A DNA stretch of 6,805 nucleotides from Verrucomicrobiales bacterium (GTDB lineage: Bacteria; Verrucomicrobiota; Verrucomicrobiia; Limisphaerales; UBA1100). Positions 5,493-6,805 of the stretch are shown in pieces. The notes below the pieces were generated by a model, which saw nothing but the letters and a program-made list of their open reading frames with translations, did no database searches and had not been told where the DNA came from. The stretch is taken from contig WTHG01000145.1 of NCBI GenBank assembly GCA_011523245.1, positions 1-6,805 on the forward strand, in the 5' to 3' direction. The translations under genes and the position numbers were made by a program. The first letter of the stretch is position 1. Each line of letters starts with the position of its first letter.

Positions 5493-6805
5493 ATGAAATC
5501 CCTGCGATGGCTTGCGGCGTGGTGGCTGGCTTGGCTGCCGGTCGTCGCAAGTGGTGCCGTGTTGCAGGCCGGCGCGGCCAAAGTGGATATCACTGATGAG
5601 CGCGGGTTGGTGAATGACCGCTTATATGTACGGGCGCTGGCACTGAAAAGCGGGGGAACTACGGCGGTCTTGGTCTCAATGGATGCCGTTGCCATCGGTG
5701 GCATCGGACGGATCAAGGATGACTTTCTCCCCCGGGTTCGAACGACCTTGAAAAAGGAGCTGGGCATTCCGCCTGAGCATACGCTCTTCAATGCCAGTCA
5801 TTGTCATGGACTGGTGCATCCCGAGACAGAAGCCCGGACGGTCGCGGCCGTGCAACAAGCGATCAAGAATCTAGAGCCGGTTCAGGCCGGTTCGGGTGTG
5901 GGACGGGAAACGCGGATCATGGAGAATCGGCGATTGATCCTCAAGAACGGCAAGACGGTGGATGTGCGCCACGCGTATTCGCTGCCGCCGAACGATCAGG
6001 TGGCTTCGGTGGGACCCGTCGATCCGCAAATCGGAGTGTTACGGTTGGATCGTCTGGATGGCCGACCGTTGGCGGTTGTGTACAATTTTGCCTGTCATCC
6101 GATTGCCAATACGCCGGACCGCGGGAATTCCGCGGATATTGCCGGGTTTGCTTCCCAGACGATCGAGGAGAATCTCGGCAAGAATTGTGTGGCGTTGTTC
6201 GTGCAGGGGGCCGGGGGGGATATCAACCCAATCGATTACAAGGCGGTGAATCATATTCGCAGCGCCGAACCGCTGGGCATGATGCTGGGGTTGAGCACAC
6301 TGAAGGCCGTGCGGAAAATTCGATGCCAACCGAATGCCCCGTTGGGCGTGCACAGTGAACAACTGGCGTTGCCACGGGCAGATTTGGCACCGCGGATTCG
6401 TGAGATGGAGGCGGAACGCGCTCGTTTGGCAGAATCTCTGCGGGGTACGTTTTTGAATTTGGATGAGTTTTTGCCGTTGGTGATGAAGTATCGGTTGTCC
6501 ACTAATTCGCCCGCGTTAAGTTCATATCGTTATTTGCACGAACTCAAAATGGATCGGCCGAATTTGGGCCGGTTGGATGCAGCGAATCGTCGGCATCTGG
6601 AGGCGTATGTGCGGAATATTCACACGATGGAACAGATTACCCGAGTGAACACCAACCTGCGTCTCCTGCAAATGCATCAGAAGAGCGGTCACGCCGCCGG
6701 CAATCGCACAGTGACGGTGGAGTTATCCGGGCTGCGGGTGGGGAATTTTGTGCTGACCACGTTCCCTGGCGAACTCACTGTGCCGGTGGGATTGAACATT
6801 AAGCG
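5493..6805 (+). CDS. Secreted neutral/alkaline ceramidase-like metallohydrolase (partial, 3' end outside window)
   Basis: An open frame of 437 codons runs from the ATG at 5493 to the window end without a stop. The N-terminus is a Sec-type signal peptide (K-S-L-R, then a Trp/Leu/Ala-rich core to about residue 20, cleavage near A-S-G-A). The mature part matches the neutral/alkaline non-lysosomal ceramidase N-terminal family. It opens with A-G-A-A-K-V-D-I-T-D (26-35) and has S-H103-C-H105-G in place of the usual T-H-T-H-S-type zinc motif. It also has N-F-A-C-H202-P (198-203), a candidate nucleophile Ser213 in N-S-A-D-I-A-G, Q-G-A-G-G-D-I-N-P (238-246), and F-P-G-E427, which fits the family's zinc-ligand Glu. 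The zinc-ligand Tyr expected further on is outside the window. Characterised members hydrolyse the amide of ceramide, but many PVC-group relatives have no known substrate, so ceramide should not be assumed. It has no Shine-Dalgarno and probably relies on coupling to the isomerase-like gene just upstream. Confidence 0.85.
   Translation, partial: MKSLRWLAAWWLAWLPVVASGAVLQAGAAKVDITDERGLVNDRLYVRALALKSGGTTAVLVSMDAVAIGGIGRIKDDFLPRVRTTLKKELGIPPEHTLFNASHCHGLVHPETEARTVAAVQQAIKNLEPVQAGSGVGRETRIMENRRLILKNGKTVDVRHAYSLPPNDQVASVGPVDPQIGVLRLDRLDGRPLAVVYNFACHPIANTPDRGNSADIAGFASQTIEENLGKNCVALFVQGAGGDINPIDYKAVNHIRSAEPLGMMLGLSTLKAVRKIRCQPNAPLGVHSEQLALPRADLAPRIREMEAERARLAESLRGTFLNLDEFLPLVMKYRLSTNSPALSSYRYLHELKMDRPNLGRLDAANRRHLEAYVRNIHTMEQITRVNTNLRLLQMHQKSGHAAGNRTVTVELSGLRVGNFVLTTFPGELTVPVGLNIK

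Noticed and set aside
5801..6358. 185-codon + strand open frame, Gly/Arg-rich
   Set aside because: It lies wholly inside the ceramidase-like gene in another frame; that frame carries clear family motifs and a signal peptide, this one does not.

Overview
The window is 6,805 bp of moderately GC-rich bacterial DNA with every supported gene on the + strand. I infer a PVC-group bacterium, most likely Verrucomicrobiota. The reasons are a cbb3-oxidase-like gene cluster rich in c-type cytochromes, a Tat-exported (twin-arginine) sugar isomerase/epimerase-like protein paired with a secreted neutral-ceramidase-like protein, and frequent start codons without a Shine-Dalgarno sequence. No rRNA or marker gene is present to confirm this.

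Region 1 (1-3392) is the end of a respiratory operon. It holds the C-terminal tail of a class I cytochrome c, a 12-helix CcoN-like membrane protein, a CcoO-like membrane-anchored monoheme cytochrome c, and a second anchored monoheme cytochrome c. Gaps are 7 nt, a 4-nt ATGA overlap, and 1 nt, and a strong intrinsic terminator closes the unit. The cluster looks like a cbb3 oxidase, but the CcoN-like protein appears to have lost every canonical haem and CuB histidine as well as the active-site tyrosine. The CcoO-like protein carries an extra segment of about 165 residues, including a probable coiled coil, between its haem attachment site and its axial methionine. I read the set as a non-oxidase electron-transfer complex, or an accessory module to a real oxidase encoded elsewhere. 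This is the strongest candidate for an undescribed system in the window.

Region 2 (3393-4626) holds a complete, ordinary-looking dprA, coding for the DNA-processing protein that loads RecA in natural transformation. It lies just after the terminator and has no visible Shine-Dalgarno.

Region 3 (4627-6805) holds a Tat-exported TIM-barrel sugar-isomerase-like protein. Five bases after its stop begins a signal-peptide-bearing neutral/alkaline ceramidase-like metallohydrolase that runs off the window end. The pair probably forms an exported catabolic unit whose substrate cannot be told from the sequence.

No tRNA, rRNA, CRISPR array, insertion sequence or long DNA repeat was seen.
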